Shown here: piece by piece, positions 7,335 to 15,146 of the stretch | How the letters are laid out: every line of letters starts with the position of its first letter | Numbering within the stretch: position 1 is the first letter of the stretch | From: an uncultured Lachnospiraceae bacterium | GTDB taxonomy: Bacteria > Bacillota > Clostridia > Lachnospirales > Lachnospiraceae | Reading direction: 5' to 3' | DNA length: 64,000 nucleotides | Assembly: GCA_945868435.1 (NCBI GenBank) | Contig: CAMBLG010000006.1 | Coordinates: forward strand, 81,406 to 145,405 | Notes under the pieces: model-generated | Databases searched by the model: none | Told to the model about the DNA's origin: nothing | Seen by the model: only the letters and a program-made list of their open reading frames with translations | Made by a program: the position numbers and the translations under genes

Positions 7335-8618
7335 ATGACAAAGACTGCGCTCACAAGTAATCGTGAGTGGAATACCCGTGTTGTATCAACAGAGAAGGGC
7401 GAGATTACACAGAATATATTGGCAGAGTTTAACGAGCTTTGGAATAGTGAATATGCACTCAAATATGATGAGTTTTATGAAGTTTACAAAGAGCGATATA
7501 TGACTCCATTTGGTCAGAGAAAAGCGGTTTACAGTTGGCGTTTAACTGCTACGGATCCAACTCCGACAGGAAAGCGTAAAGAAAAATCTCTGAGAGAGAA
7601 AATCAAGGATATTGAGAAACAGCTAAGATTAGAAACCTTCTGTGAAGACCTTACGGTATGTGAATTAGTTGAGAAGTATCTGATGACTAAGACCGGAGTA
7701 AAACACAGTACTCGTACCGGCTACAAATTTGTGCAAAATATATTGGCAAAGGAACCTTTTGGACAGAGAAAGATTGCGAGTATCAAGACATCAGATGCAA
7801 AGATTTTTCTGATTAAAATGCAGGAAGAAGGCAGAGGTTACAGTACCATTCATACGGTACGAGGCGTTCTTCGCCCTGCATTTCAGATGGCTGCTGATGA
7901 TGACATGATTATCAAGAATCCATTTCAGTTCGAACTTCACACAGTAGTAGTGAATGATAGTGTGAAGAGGGATGCGCTCACAAGGGAACAGGAGAGAAAG
8001 TTCTTGCAGTTTATTCAGGAGGACAGGCATTACAGTAGATACTATGATGCAATTTTCATTCTGTTCAAGACCGGACTTCGTATCAGTGAGTTCTGTGGTT
8101 TGACGATTAAGGACATTGATTTTAAGAAGAATGTTATTAAGGTAAGTCATCAGCTCCAGCGTACCAGCGATATGAGATATGTTTGTGAGAAAACCAAGAC
8201 AGAGAATGGTATTCGTGAGATTCCAATGAATTCGGAAGTAATGGAGGCATTCAAGCGCATTATCAAGAATCGTCCCAAGCCAAAGATTGAGCCGATTGTA
8301 GACGGGTATTCTGGATTTCTTTTCTTAGACAAGAATGGTAAACCGAGAGTGGCATTGCATTGGGAGAAATACTTCCAGCTTTCCGTTGAAAAATACAATA
8401 GCATTTATCGCGTGCAGTTGCCGAAGATTACGCCGCATGTGTTCAGACATACGTTTTGTACCAATATGGCGAAGTCCGGTATGAATCCGAAGGTATTGCA
8501 ATATATCATGGGACACGGGGACATTTCGGTAACTCTTGATACCTATACGCATATCAAAGCGGAAGATGCGATTGCAGAGATGGAAAGGCTTGATTTGCTG
8601 ATCGAAAAAGAGGCATAG
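7335..8618 (+). CDS. int: Tyrosine integrase of element A, with foreign N-terminus
   Basis: This 427-codon frame encodes a Tn916-type tyrosine recombinase. The catalytic set is visible: Arg in FKTGLRISEFCGL, the HVFRHTFCTNMA box (HxxRH), the late His in GHGDISV and the Tyr nucleophile in TLDTYTHIK. From about residue 56 onward it aligns closely with integrase B (30883-32082). The first 55 residues (MTKTALTSNREWNTRVVSTE and on) do not belong to integrases. They are the tail of a PLD-nuclease segment, and the frame stays open upstream through RIIIGSSN to before 7311. The usual N-terminal arm-binding residues are replaced. There is no ribosome site before the ATG at 7335. Translation might start at an internal ATG (7500). 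Activity is doubtful. Confidence 0.8.
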   Translation: MTKTALTSNREWNTRVVSTEKGEITQNILAEFNELWNSEYALKYDEFYEVYKERYMTPFGQRKAVYSWRLTATDPTPTGKRKEKSLREKIKDIEKQLRLETFCEDLTVCELVEKYLMTKTGVKHSTRTGYKFVQNILAKEPFGQRKIASIKTSDAKIFLIKMQEEGRGYSTIHTVRGVLRPAFQMAADDDMIIKNPFQFELHTVVVNDSVKRDALTREQERKFLQFIQEDRHYSRYYDAIFILFKTGLRISEFCGLTIKDIDFKKNVIKVSHQLQRTSDMRYVCEKTKTENGIREIPMNSEVMEAFKRIIKNRPKPKIEPIVDGYSGFLFLDKNGKPRVALHWEKYFQLSVEKYNSIYRVQLPKITPHVFRHTFCTNMAKSGMNPKVLQYIMGHGDISVTLDTYTHIKAEDAIAEMERLDLLIEKEA

Positions 8619-8774
8619 GAAAAAAGCAAGTTGCTATAGGCGGTAAAAATCGTGGCATAAATTGATTTTTGTTTTATGACAAAACAAGAGTTTTAATATG
8701 TTAGTTTGCCACGGAGTGCCTCACAACCCCAGTGTTTATGCGATGTTGCGAAATTTTATGCCAGCCAAAAACTG

Positions 8775-8814
8775 TGGCATAAAAATTTTAATTTATGCCA
8801 ATTTTTATGCCAAT
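8775..8814. repeat. Arm-type integrase sites at the right end of element A
   Basis: A perfect 9-bp inverted repeat (TGGCATAAA, 8-nt loop, TTTATGCCA at 8775-8800) merges into a tandem repeat TTTATGCCA-(5 nt)-TATGCCAAT (8792-8814). Further copies of TTTATGCC lie near 8755. The same tandem arrangement, with TTTATACC, is at the left end (2943-2964). The layout copies that of element B's right end. Confidence 0.6.
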
Positions 8815-8932
8815 CACCCGAGAAAATACGCTCTATTTTGAGAAGAAATGACACAACAACAAAATGCCGAAAATTCCACAAACCCAGTATTTACGGGCAT
8901 TTGAAAGGATTTGAGAACTTATGAAAGAACAT

Positions 8933-9041
8933 ATAAAAGTACTATTTGTTTGCCACGGCAGAAACCGTACTTTTGTCTGAAGAGGCTTAAAATCAAGGCT
9001 TTTGGGGAATGAGAATGGTATTTGTACCCCCATTGTACCCC
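8933..9041. repeat. Junction attachment site between elements A and B
   Basis: Positions 8933-8960 match the start of the phosphatase gene (32268-32295) in 26 of 28 bases, including ATAAAAGTACTATTT and TGCCACGGCA. After the core the sequence diverges from the phosphatase gene and becomes element B's left end: TAAAATCAAGG at 8988-8998 and tandem arms TTTGTACCCCC and ATTGTACCCC at 9021-9041. This is a hybrid of A's right end and B's left end. Confidence 0.75.
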
Positions 9042-9139
9042 TATTTTGTGCGAGTTGTGCGATAGCCTGAAAGCAAAATTTTCGGATTGTAATTTGTCAA
9101 CCGGACTGTCTTCGATAAAAATGAATATGATTTGTGGTG

Positions 9140-9166
9140 AAAGGAGTTCCTGCGGGGACTTCTTTT
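9140..9166 (+). terminator. Terminator-like hairpin
   Basis: AAAGGAGTTCC pairs with GGGGACTTCTTT, including G-U pairs, over a short loop, followed by T residues. No clear gene precedes it, so it may insulate the element's left end. Confidence 0.45.
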
Positions 9167-9179
9167 CGTTTACATAAAA

Positions 9180-9211
9180 ATGTCGGTTTGAATGTCGGTT
9201 AAATGTCGGTT
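9180..9211 (+). repeat. Three direct copies of ATGTCGGTT
   Basis: The 9-mer occurs at 9180-9188, 9192-9200 and 9203-9211. Such short iterated repeats can be replication initiator or regulator sites. No adjacent initiator gene is seen. Confidence 0.5.
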
Positions 9212-9464
9212 TGTTTATATCGAACTGTTGTATGTGCAGTCGCGAAATGAAAGTTGAGGTTATGAACATTACGATGCACCGAAATGTTATCAAAATGTTC
9301 CGAATTGTTATTAGAATAATTATTAGTTCCGGTAATTGCATCAAAATTGATAAAAATGAGAGAATCAATTTGATGATTGACTGCAATACATATTATGTGG
9401 TTGTACTTTTAATAATAATCGTATACCTTACCTAAATATTCATGGAAACCAAGCTGATTACAAT

Positions 9465-9526
9465 AAAGTAACATAAAATATTGAAAAGTAACATAAAATA
9501 TGTTATCATATACAAAAATATGTTAC
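9465..9526 (+). promoter_or_regulatory. Promoter with repeated operator of the AbiE-like operon
   Basis: TTGAAA (9481-9486) and TATCAT (9504-9509) are 17 nt apart. The 17-mer AAAGTAACATAAAATAT occurs at 9465-9481 and again at 9485-9501, exactly 20 nt (two helical turns) apart, and an inverted copy of its GTAACAT portion lies at 9518-9526 next to the ribosome site. This fits negative autoregulation by the downstream HTH antitoxin, as known for AbiEi proteins. Confidence 0.65.
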
Positions 9527-9539
9527 AAGGAGATGCCAT

Positions 9540-10490
9540 ATGAAAAAGCAATTAGAGCAGTATTTCGGCTGCAAAGTAAAAATAGAAGAATACAAGAATA
9601 AATTACCATTGCCGATTTTTATGACTATGCGCGATATTATGATGGTTGAAATATATGGTGTTAACTTTGCCATAATAGATGTAGTGAAGGAAATGGAACT
9701 AAGTGTTGCCGCAATGAAAAAGCAGAAAGCAAAGTATGAGGAAGCATTGCAGTGTCCTGTAGCATATGAAATAGCGTTAAACAGCGTTTCCATGAGAAAT
9801 GCTCTGGTGAAAAGCGGAGTTCCGTTTGTGGATCTGCCGGGAAATGTATTCTTACCATTTATGGGAATTGTATTGCAGGATGTGTATCGCAAGCGGCTTG
9901 TCAAGGCGGATAAGATGATGCCTGCAACGCAGATGGTGTTCCTTGAATTGTTATATATGGATGATGAGGAATCTGTGCTAAAAAGTGAAGTCGCGAACAA
10001 GTTAAATCTTACCAAGACGTCCATTACAAGAGCAACAGCCCAATTAGAGGAAATGGGACTCATCCGCCAGATGAAATCCGGAACAGAGATTGCTATTAAG
10101 AGAAATTACTCACGCAAAGAGTATTATGAAAATGCAAAAGCATATTTGATAAATCCTGTCCAGAAAGAGATTACAATTATGCGATGTGAAGCAACCTTTG
10201 AATCATTTAGTGCCGGAGAAACCGCTCTTAGTCAGGAGTCAGAATTGAATCCCCCAAGAATAGAGGAATGTGCAATTTACAAGGGCGAGGAAGTTGTTGA
10301 CCAGTTGGAAATTGTGGATGCCAGATCTGAAGACCCGGACGACTGCTTGAAGGTACAATTATGGAAATACAATCCTTCTTATTTTGCAAGAGAAGGATGT
10401 GTTGATCCTGTTTCGCTTGCATGTACATTCAATGGTAACGAAGACGAAAGAATAGAAATGAGTATTGAGAAACTGCTGGAGGAATTATAA
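9540..10490 (+). CDS. AbiEi-like antitoxin / winged-helix regulator
   Basis: This 316-residue protein pairs with a nucleotidyltransferase in the next frame, with no gap between stop and start. A central winged helix is visible at about residues 120-185 (SEVANKLNLTKTSITRATAQ, LEEMGLIRQ). The N-terminal 100 residues (FMTMRDIMMVEIYGVNFAII) are typical of the AbiEi_4-type or MarR-annotated members. In type IV toxin-antitoxin systems the AbiEi partner represses the operon through inverted or direct repeats and counteracts the nucleotidyltransferase toxin. AAGGAG is 6 nt before the ATG. Assignment rests mainly on the pairing and the HTH; the exact subfamily is uncertain. Confidence 0.75.
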   Translation: MKKQLEQYFGCKVKIEEYKNKLPLPIFMTMRDIMMVEIYGVNFAIIDVVKEMELSVAAMKKQKAKYEEALQCPVAYEIALNSVSMRNALVKSGVPFVDLPGNVFLPFMGIVLQDVYRKRLVKADKMMPATQMVFLELLYMDDEESVLKSEVANKLNLTKTSITRATAQLEEMGLIRQMKSGTEIAIKRNYSRKEYYENAKAYLINPVQKEITIMRCEATFESFSAGETALSQESELNPPRIEECAIYKGEEVVDQLEIVDARSEDPDDCLKVQLWKYNPSYFAREGCVDPVSLACTFNGNEDERIEMSIEKLLEEL

Positions 10491-11243
10491 ATGGTACCAG
10501 GGATAGACTCTTTTAGAAATAAATTTAAAGATTATTCGGATTATTACACTATTATCGGCGGAACTGCCTGTGATATTCTACTCTCAGAGGCAGACTTGCC
10601 GTTTCGAGCAACAAAAGATATTGATATGATCCTGATTATGGAGGATAACTTCCCGGAATTTGCAGCTATATTCTGGGGATACATAAAAGAAGGCGGTTAT
10701 AAGTGCGGATGGAAGAACGAAGATAATATGCACTTTTACCGCTTTACAGAAGGCAAATTCGGTTATCCAACTATGATTGAGTTGTTTTCAAGAAAGCCGG
10801 GATATCATCTTAATATAGAAGAGGGAATCATTCCGATTCATATTGATGATGATACTTCCAGCTTATCAGCAATTCTTTTGAATGATGACTTTTATAAGTT
10901 TATGATGGCTGGTCGAAGAGTCGTTGATGGTATTGGTGTTCTGGGAGCAGAGCATCTGATTCCGTTCAAAATGTATGCGTGGATTAATCTTTTAGAACGA
11001 AAGAGAGCCGGCGAGCATGTCAATGAAAAGGATTTAAAGAAGCATAAGTACGATGTATTCCGCTTGCTGCAGATTGTCACAGCTGGAACAAAAGTTGAAT
11101 CAGAAGGGTTGGTGACAGAGAATATACATAGATATATCGAGGAAATCAGTGCAGTAGATGAATCGGAAGTAAGACTTTTGCAGATGGGAATGCCTTTTGA
11201 TAGAGATAGGGGCGTGGAGTTGTTGAAGGAGATTTATTTGTAA
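10491..11243 (+). CDS. AbiEii-like nucleotidyltransferase (toxin)
   Basis: This 250-residue protein has the nucleotidyltransferase signature IIGGTACDILLSEA followed by RATKDIDMIL, which supplies the GG and DxD catalytic residues near residues 22-45. Later segments (PFKMYAWINLLERKR, KKHKYDVFRLLQ) match the helical half of AbiEii/MNT-like proteins. AbiEii toxins transfer nucleotides to tRNA or other targets and stop growth on phage infection. The start directly abuts the antitoxin stop (TAAATG), giving tight coupling. Confidence in the nucleotidyltransferase fold is high; the toxic role is from the operon context. Confidence 0.8.
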   Translation: MVPGIDSFRNKFKDYSDYYTIIGGTACDILLSEADLPFRATKDIDMILIMEDNFPEFAAIFWGYIKEGGYKCGWKNEDNMHFYRFTEGKFGYPTMIELFSRKPGYHLNIEEGIIPIHIDDDTSSLSAILLNDDFYKFMMAGRRVVDGIGVLGAEHLIPFKMYAWINLLERKRAGEHVNEKDLKKHKYDVFRLLQIVTAGTKVESEGLVTENIHRYIEEISAVDESEVRLLQMGMPFDRDRGVELLKEIYL

Positions 11244-11288
11244 GAAAAACTATTATAAGTTGGTGTTTCAATTTTGGGAGATAGTGTT

Positions 11289-12044
11289 ATGCGAGTACTT
11301 GTGATACCGGATATTCATCTGAAAACATGGATATTTGACAGGGCAGAGAAAATCTTAAAGGACGGTAAGGCGGATCGGGCTGTATGTCTGATGGATATTC
11401 CGGATGACTGGAATATGGAATTCCAAATAGAACAATATATAGAAACATTTGACCGGGCAATCGCGTTTGCTGAGGACTATCCGGATACTTTCTGGTGTTA
11501 CGGTAATCATGATGTGAGCTACCCGTGGGGGAGACTTGAGACCGGATATTCTCCTTATGCTGAGAAGACGGTTATATCAAAGCTTGAAGAACTTGAGAAC
11601 AGCCTTAAGAGTCCAACACAGATCAACATAATGCATCGGATTGACAATGTGCTTTTCTCCCATGGCGGTCTTACTACTGTTTTTTTGAAATGGTTTAACG
11701 AAGATTTGCAGGATGTAGATATAGATGATGTTATAGCAGCGGTGAACGATGCTTCGCCCGATTATCTCTGGAATGATGCGTCTCCGTTATGGAACAGACC
11801 ACAGTATGAGACCAAAGAGATATTCAGAGCAGATACATACAAACAGGTGGTAGGGCACACTCCGGTGGAGAAGATATTCGAAAAAGACGGCATCATATCG
11901 ACAGATGTGTTTTCTACCTATAGAGACGGAACGCAGATTGGAGAGTCTGCGATGATTGTTATTGATTCGGAAACCGGGGAATATGAGAAGATAGAGGTTA
12001 TGGGGAAATTTGAGATACGAGATTCATACGGTATCAGTAATTGA
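11289..12044 (+). CDS. Calcineurin-like metallophosphoesterase
   Basis: This 251-residue protein has the metal-binding motifs of the family: DIHLK (residues 8-12), an Asp in CLMDIPDDW, GNHD at about residues 75-78, FSHGG, and VGHTP. It resembles the PPP-like Ser/Thr phosphatases and Ap4A hydrolases found in phages and mobile elements. GGGAG precedes the ATG at 11289, which is preferred over an in-frame TTG at 11274. It sits 45 nt after the AbiE pair and before the AlbA_2 gene's own promoter, so it may belong to the AbiE transcript. Substrate is unknown. Confidence 0.83.
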   Translation: MRVLVIPDIHLKTWIFDRAEKILKDGKADRAVCLMDIPDDWNMEFQIEQYIETFDRAIAFAEDYPDTFWCYGNHDVSYPWGRLETGYSPYAEKTVISKLEELENSLKSPTQINIMHRIDNVLFSHGGLTTVFLKWFNEDLQDVDIDDVIAAVNDASPDYLWNDASPLWNRPQYETKEIFRADTYKQVVGHTPVEKIFEKDGIISTDVFSTYRDGTQIGESAMIVIDSETGEYEKIEVMGKFEIRDSYGISN

Positions 12045-12114
12045 TTATTAACCAGATTCAAGCATCGGACAGCGAATGACAACAAAAATGATGGAGGCAA
12101 AATAAATAATTGCA

Positions 12115-12143
12115 TTGAAAGTGTTCGCTTCATCGAATATAAT
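12115..12143 (+). promoter_or_regulatory. Promoter for the AlbA_2/hsd operon
   Basis: TTGAAA (12115-12120), a 17-nt spacer and TATAAT (12138-12143) lie 38 nt upstream of the AlbA_2 gene. This is a near-consensus sigma-A promoter and probably drives the restriction operon. Confidence 0.75.
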
Positions 12144-12181
12144 GTATGTGAAGTGTTTTGATGAAAAGTGGGAGGATCATG

Positions 12182-13012
12182 ATGAAAGAACAGTTTCAGA
12201 TAAAAGATAAGTTTTTCGATTTGATTGTTAAAAATCCTTCACGGGACGGGTTTAAGACCTTTCTAAAAGAATCATGTGGAGAATTAGATAATATAGATTT
12301 TAAAGAGAAGTGGATTACAAAAGGTAAATTGGCAAAAATCATGCTTGCGATGGCTAATACAGGCGGTGGGGTCATTGTTTTAGGGATTCAAGAAAACAAG
12401 GACGATAATTACTTGGCAGTTGGCATTGATGAACTTAAAGATGCGGCTGATGTCGAAAAAGAGATAAAAAAGCTTGTCCCAAGAAATTTGAGCTATTCCG
12501 TTTTGAATTTTATCTATGATGATGAAATTTATGGGGAGTATGCAGGGAAAAAGTTTCAGGCAATTATTATAGCTGATGCACCAGAACAATTGCCATTCTT
12601 TTCAATAAGTGCGTCTGATGATATTGAAAAGGATTGTGTGTACGTAAGAAGAGGTACGTCTTCAGAAAAAGCGTCAGCCAGAGATTTTGAGACTATGATC
12701 CAAAGAAAATTGGAAAACGTTTTTAAAGAGAGCAATGATCTTTCATTAAAAGAGCATTTAGAACAGCTTCAATTTTTATATGACAGTATCCCACAGAAAA
12801 AGAGGATCCTGGTAAAAAAAGGAAATCGATTTGTAGGGGCGATGAAAGGTTTACAAGCATTATCAGAACGCATGACAGAGATTTTTGGTGAACCAGACCA
12901 GTATGAAGAAGTTCCTAATGAGAACTACCCATCAGAGGATTATGAACAGTTTCTTGTAAGAATGATAGACAAAAAGAAACTAAAAATCGAAAAGATATTG
13001 GATCTAAAATAA
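12182..13012 (+). CDS. AlbA_2 / Schlafen-like DNA-binding domain protein
   Basis: This 276-residue protein contains the AlbA_2 domain: KLAKIMLAMANTGGGVIVLG at about residues 47-66, with the ANTxGG signature, and DCVYVRRGTSSEKASARDFE at about 150-170. AlbA_2 proteins are widespread regulators or effectors in defence islands and relate to the Schlafen core. The domain is often annotated as ATP-binding or nucleic-acid-binding. Two in-frame ATGs occur (12179, 12182); GGAGG spacing favours 12182. The C-terminal 100 residues are charged and unassigned. It is the first gene after the promoter at 12115 and precedes a small HTH gene and hsdM, suggesting an accessory role in the restriction operon. Confidence 0.8.
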   Translation: MKEQFQIKDKFFDLIVKNPSRDGFKTFLKESCGELDNIDFKEKWITKGKLAKIMLAMANTGGGVIVLGIQENKDDNYLAVGIDELKDAADVEKEIKKLVPRNLSYSVLNFIYDDEIYGEYAGKKFQAIIIADAPEQLPFFSISASDDIEKDCVYVRRGTSSEKASARDFETMIQRKLENVFKESNDLSLKEHLEQLQFLYDSIPQKKRILVKKGNRFVGAMKGLQALSERMTEIFGEPDQYEEVPNENYPSEDYEQFLVRMIDKKKLKIEKILDLK

Positions 13013-13063
13013 TTGATTATTTATGAAAGAAAAAGTTATTTGAGTGAATTTGTGGAGGATAGT

Positions 13064-13252
13064 ATGGATTTTTTAACATCGGCTGAATGTGCAGAAAAGT
13101 GGAATGTTTCACAGCGTAGAGTAGCGATTTATTGTAAGGAAGGCAGAATAGAAGGTGCTGTTCTTCGGGCGCGTATGTGGATGATTCCTGCAGATGCAGA
13201 AAAGCCGGAAGATCCACGGAGAGTACGAAAAATGGAATGTGAAAAGAAATAA
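13064..13252 (+). CDS. Small helix-turn-helix (excisionase/MerR-like) protein
   Basis: This 62-residue protein reads DFLTSAECAEKWNVSQRRVA, then IYCKEGRIEGAV and MWMIPADAEKPEDPR, the pattern of the DNA-binding HTH_17/excisionase-like family. It starts at 13064, where GGAGG is 7 nt upstream; the frame is open further left without a ribosome site. Such small HTH genes commonly sit just before hsdM and may regulate the restriction operon or be inert passengers. It lies 25 nt before hsdM. Confidence 0.75.
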   Translation: MDFLTSAECAEKWNVSQRRVAIYCKEGRIEGAVLRARMWMIPADAEKPEDPRRVRKMECEKK

Positions 13253-13277
13253 TGTAACTTTGGAGGACATCAGATAA

Positions 13278-15146
13278 ATGGATAACGCATGTATTAAGAA
13301 GCTTGAAGCAGACCTATGGGAGTCAGCAGATCTCCTGAGAGCGGGATCAAAGCTTACATCAAATCAGTATTGTATGCCTGTATTGGGACTGTTGTTCCTG
13401 AGATATGCATACAGCAGATATAAAATGGTCGAGGAAGAAATACTAAAAGATAGACCCGTGAGAAATGGTCGCAAGATGCCGGTAGAAGCAAGTGATTTTA
13501 CTGCTAAGAGCGCATTGTTTCTTCCTGAAATGGCACAGTTTGACTACCTGGTAAATCTACCTGAGAATGTCGCATCCCTGGGGCTGGTGAATGTATCTGG
13601 TCAGAATATGGGAAGCCTAGGTGAAGTGGTTAACAATGCTATGGAGCTTGTGGAGCAGCAGAGTGATCAGCTTACAGGTGTTCTTCCGAAGAGCTATACA
13701 GATTTCTCTGATGAGCTTCTTGGAGAACTGCTCAGAATCTTTAATAATAATGCTTTGGATGAAGTTGGCGGAGATGTAATTGGGCGCATCTATGAGTACT
13801 TCCTGAATAAGTTTGCCAAGAATATTGCATCTGATGATGGCGTATTCTTCACACCGAAGTCTCTGGTAAAGATGATTGTAAACATTCTTGAGCCAAAGAG
13901 TGGAGTACTTCTGGATCCGGCGTGTGGATCAGGTGGTATGTTTGTACAAACCGGTGATTTTGTAAATGAGACTGGACTACGGGCCAATCAGAGTATGACA
14001 TTTTATGGTCAGGAGAAGGTAGAATATAATGCTAAGCTCTGCCTTATGAATATGGCTGTCCATGGACTTACCGGTGTTATCAAATCCGGTGACGAAGCAA
14101 ACAGTTTTTATCATGATGCCCATAATTTGGAAGGCAAGTGTAACTATGTTATGGCAAATCCGCCTTTCAATGTTGATAAGGTAAAGGCTGAAACAGCTGC
14201 AAATGCCGGGAGATTACCGTTCGGTGTACCGAAGGAAAATAAAAACAAGGAAATCGGTAATGCAAATTATCTCTGGATTTCTTATTTCTATGCATATTTG
14301 AATGAGATGGGACGTGCGGGCTTTGTTATGGCCTCCTCTGCAACAGATAGTCAGGGAAGTGATAAGGATATCCGTGAAAAGCTGGTCAAGACCGGTCATG
14401 TGGATGTCATGATCTCCGTAGGTAATAATTTCTTCTACACAAAGAGCTTGCCTTGTTCTCTGTGGTTTTTTGATAAAGGAAAGGCAGAAAATTTGAAGGA
14501 TAAAGTCTTATTCATCGATGCACGAAATTATTATACTGTAGTAGATCGTACCCTGAATGAGTGGAATGAGTGGCAGCTTAAAAATATGAATGCCATTGTA
14601 TGGCTCTACAGAGGTGAGATAGATAAGTATAAGAAACTGTTAGAGGAATACAAGGCTACTGTTGCCAACATGATTGCTGAGGCAGGAGAAGACGACCTGA
14701 ATGCAGTAAATGACGATGTATTTGTAACAGGACTTGAGATGGCGAAGAAGCATCTTAAGTCTGTTAGAGAAGCGGGCAAGAAAGCGGTTGAAGCCTGTGA
14801 TCGCAAAGAGAAGAAACAGGTTCAGAATAGTTGGGATGAGAAAATTGCAGCTATTGAAGAGATTGTTGAAGTCGTAAAGGAAGCACACTGGCTTTATAGC
14901 AAGTTTGGTGAAGGAAAGTACGAGGATATCCTTGGACTCTGCAAGATTGCCGACATTGAAACAATTGAGAATAAAGGCTGGTCATTAACACCGGGAGCCT
15001 ATGTAGGTGTAGCACCGGTGGAAGATGACGGCGTTGATTTCGAAGAAAGAATGGCAGAGATTCATCAGGAACTTCTTTCGTTACAGGCAGAGAGTAATGA
15101 CTTAATGGATATCATCTCACGGAATATGAAGGAGATGGGACTATGA
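13278..15146 (+). CDS. hsdM: Type I restriction-modification DNA methyltransferase subunit
   Basis: This 622-residue protein has the HsdM N-terminal helical domain (residues 1 to about 150, opening IKKLEADLWESADLLRAG). The N6-adenine methyltransferase core follows, with the SAM motif DPACGSGGMF at about residues 213-222 and the catalytic NPPF at about 294-297. A long helical C-terminus contacts HsdS. It modifies adenines at the site chosen by HsdS and forms the M2S or R2M2S complex. GGAGG lies 11 nt upstream. The stop overlaps the hsdS start (ATGA). Length is slightly above the usual 480-550 residues because of a charged insertion around residues 450-540. Confidence 0.95.
   Translation: MDNACIKKLEADLWESADLLRAGSKLTSNQYCMPVLGLLFLRYAYSRYKMVEEEILKDRPVRNGRKMPVEASDFTAKSALFLPEMAQFDYLVNLPENVASLGLVNVSGQNMGSLGEVVNNAMELVEQQSDQLTGVLPKSYTDFSDELLGELLRIFNNNALDEVGGDVIGRIYEYFLNKFAKNIASDDGVFFTPKSLVKMIVNILEPKSGVLLDPACGSGGMFVQTGDFVNETGLRANQSMTFYGQEKVEYNAKLCLMNMAVHGLTGVIKSGDEANSFYHDAHNLEGKCNYVMANPPFNVDKVKAETAANAGRLPFGVPKENKNKEIGNANYLWISYFYAYLNEMGRAGFVMASSATDSQGSDKDIREKLVKTGHVDVMISVGNNFFYTKSLPCSLWFFDKGKAENLKDKVLFIDARNYYTVVDRTLNEWNEWQLKNMNAIVWLYRGEIDKYKKLLEEYKATVANMIAEAGEDDLNAVNDDVFVTGLEMAKKHLKSVREAGKKAVEACDRKEKKQVQNSWDEKIAAIEEIVEVVKEAHWLYSKFGEGKYEDILGLCKIADIETIENKGWSLTPGAYVGVAPVEDDGVDFEERMAEIHQELLSLQAESNDLMDIISRNMKEMGL

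Larger units (their letters stand above)
2871..8950. mobile_element. Integrative element A (small, AT-rich)
   Basis: The right boundary is the attachment-like sequence at 8933-8960, just downstream of integrase A. The left boundary is inferred from a matching end. TGTCACGGCA (2871-2880), a 27-nt spacer, TAAAATCAAGG (2908-2918) and tandem TTTATACC repeats (2943-2964) mirror the left end of element B, which has TGCCACGGCA, a 27-nt spacer, TAAAATCAAGG and TTTGTACCCC repeats. The tandem repeats of A recur in similar form at its right end (8792-8814). Contents are an XRE regulator, an ImmA-Fic fusion, three unknown genes, a rearranged PLD gene and an integrase. No relaxase or replication gene is present, so it could move only with help, if at all. 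Confidence 0.6.
9042..9464. other. Non-coding left region of element B
   Basis: No convincing gene lies here. It holds a terminator-like hairpin (9140-9165), three short direct repeats (9180-9211), and an imperfect inverted repeat around 9336-9377 (GCATCAAAATTGAT with ATCAATTTGATG). These could be replication or regulatory sites of the element. Confidence 0.5.

Noticed and set aside
9180..9211. CRISPR array
   Set aside because: Repeats are only 9 nt with 2-3 nt gaps, and no cas genes occur in the window.
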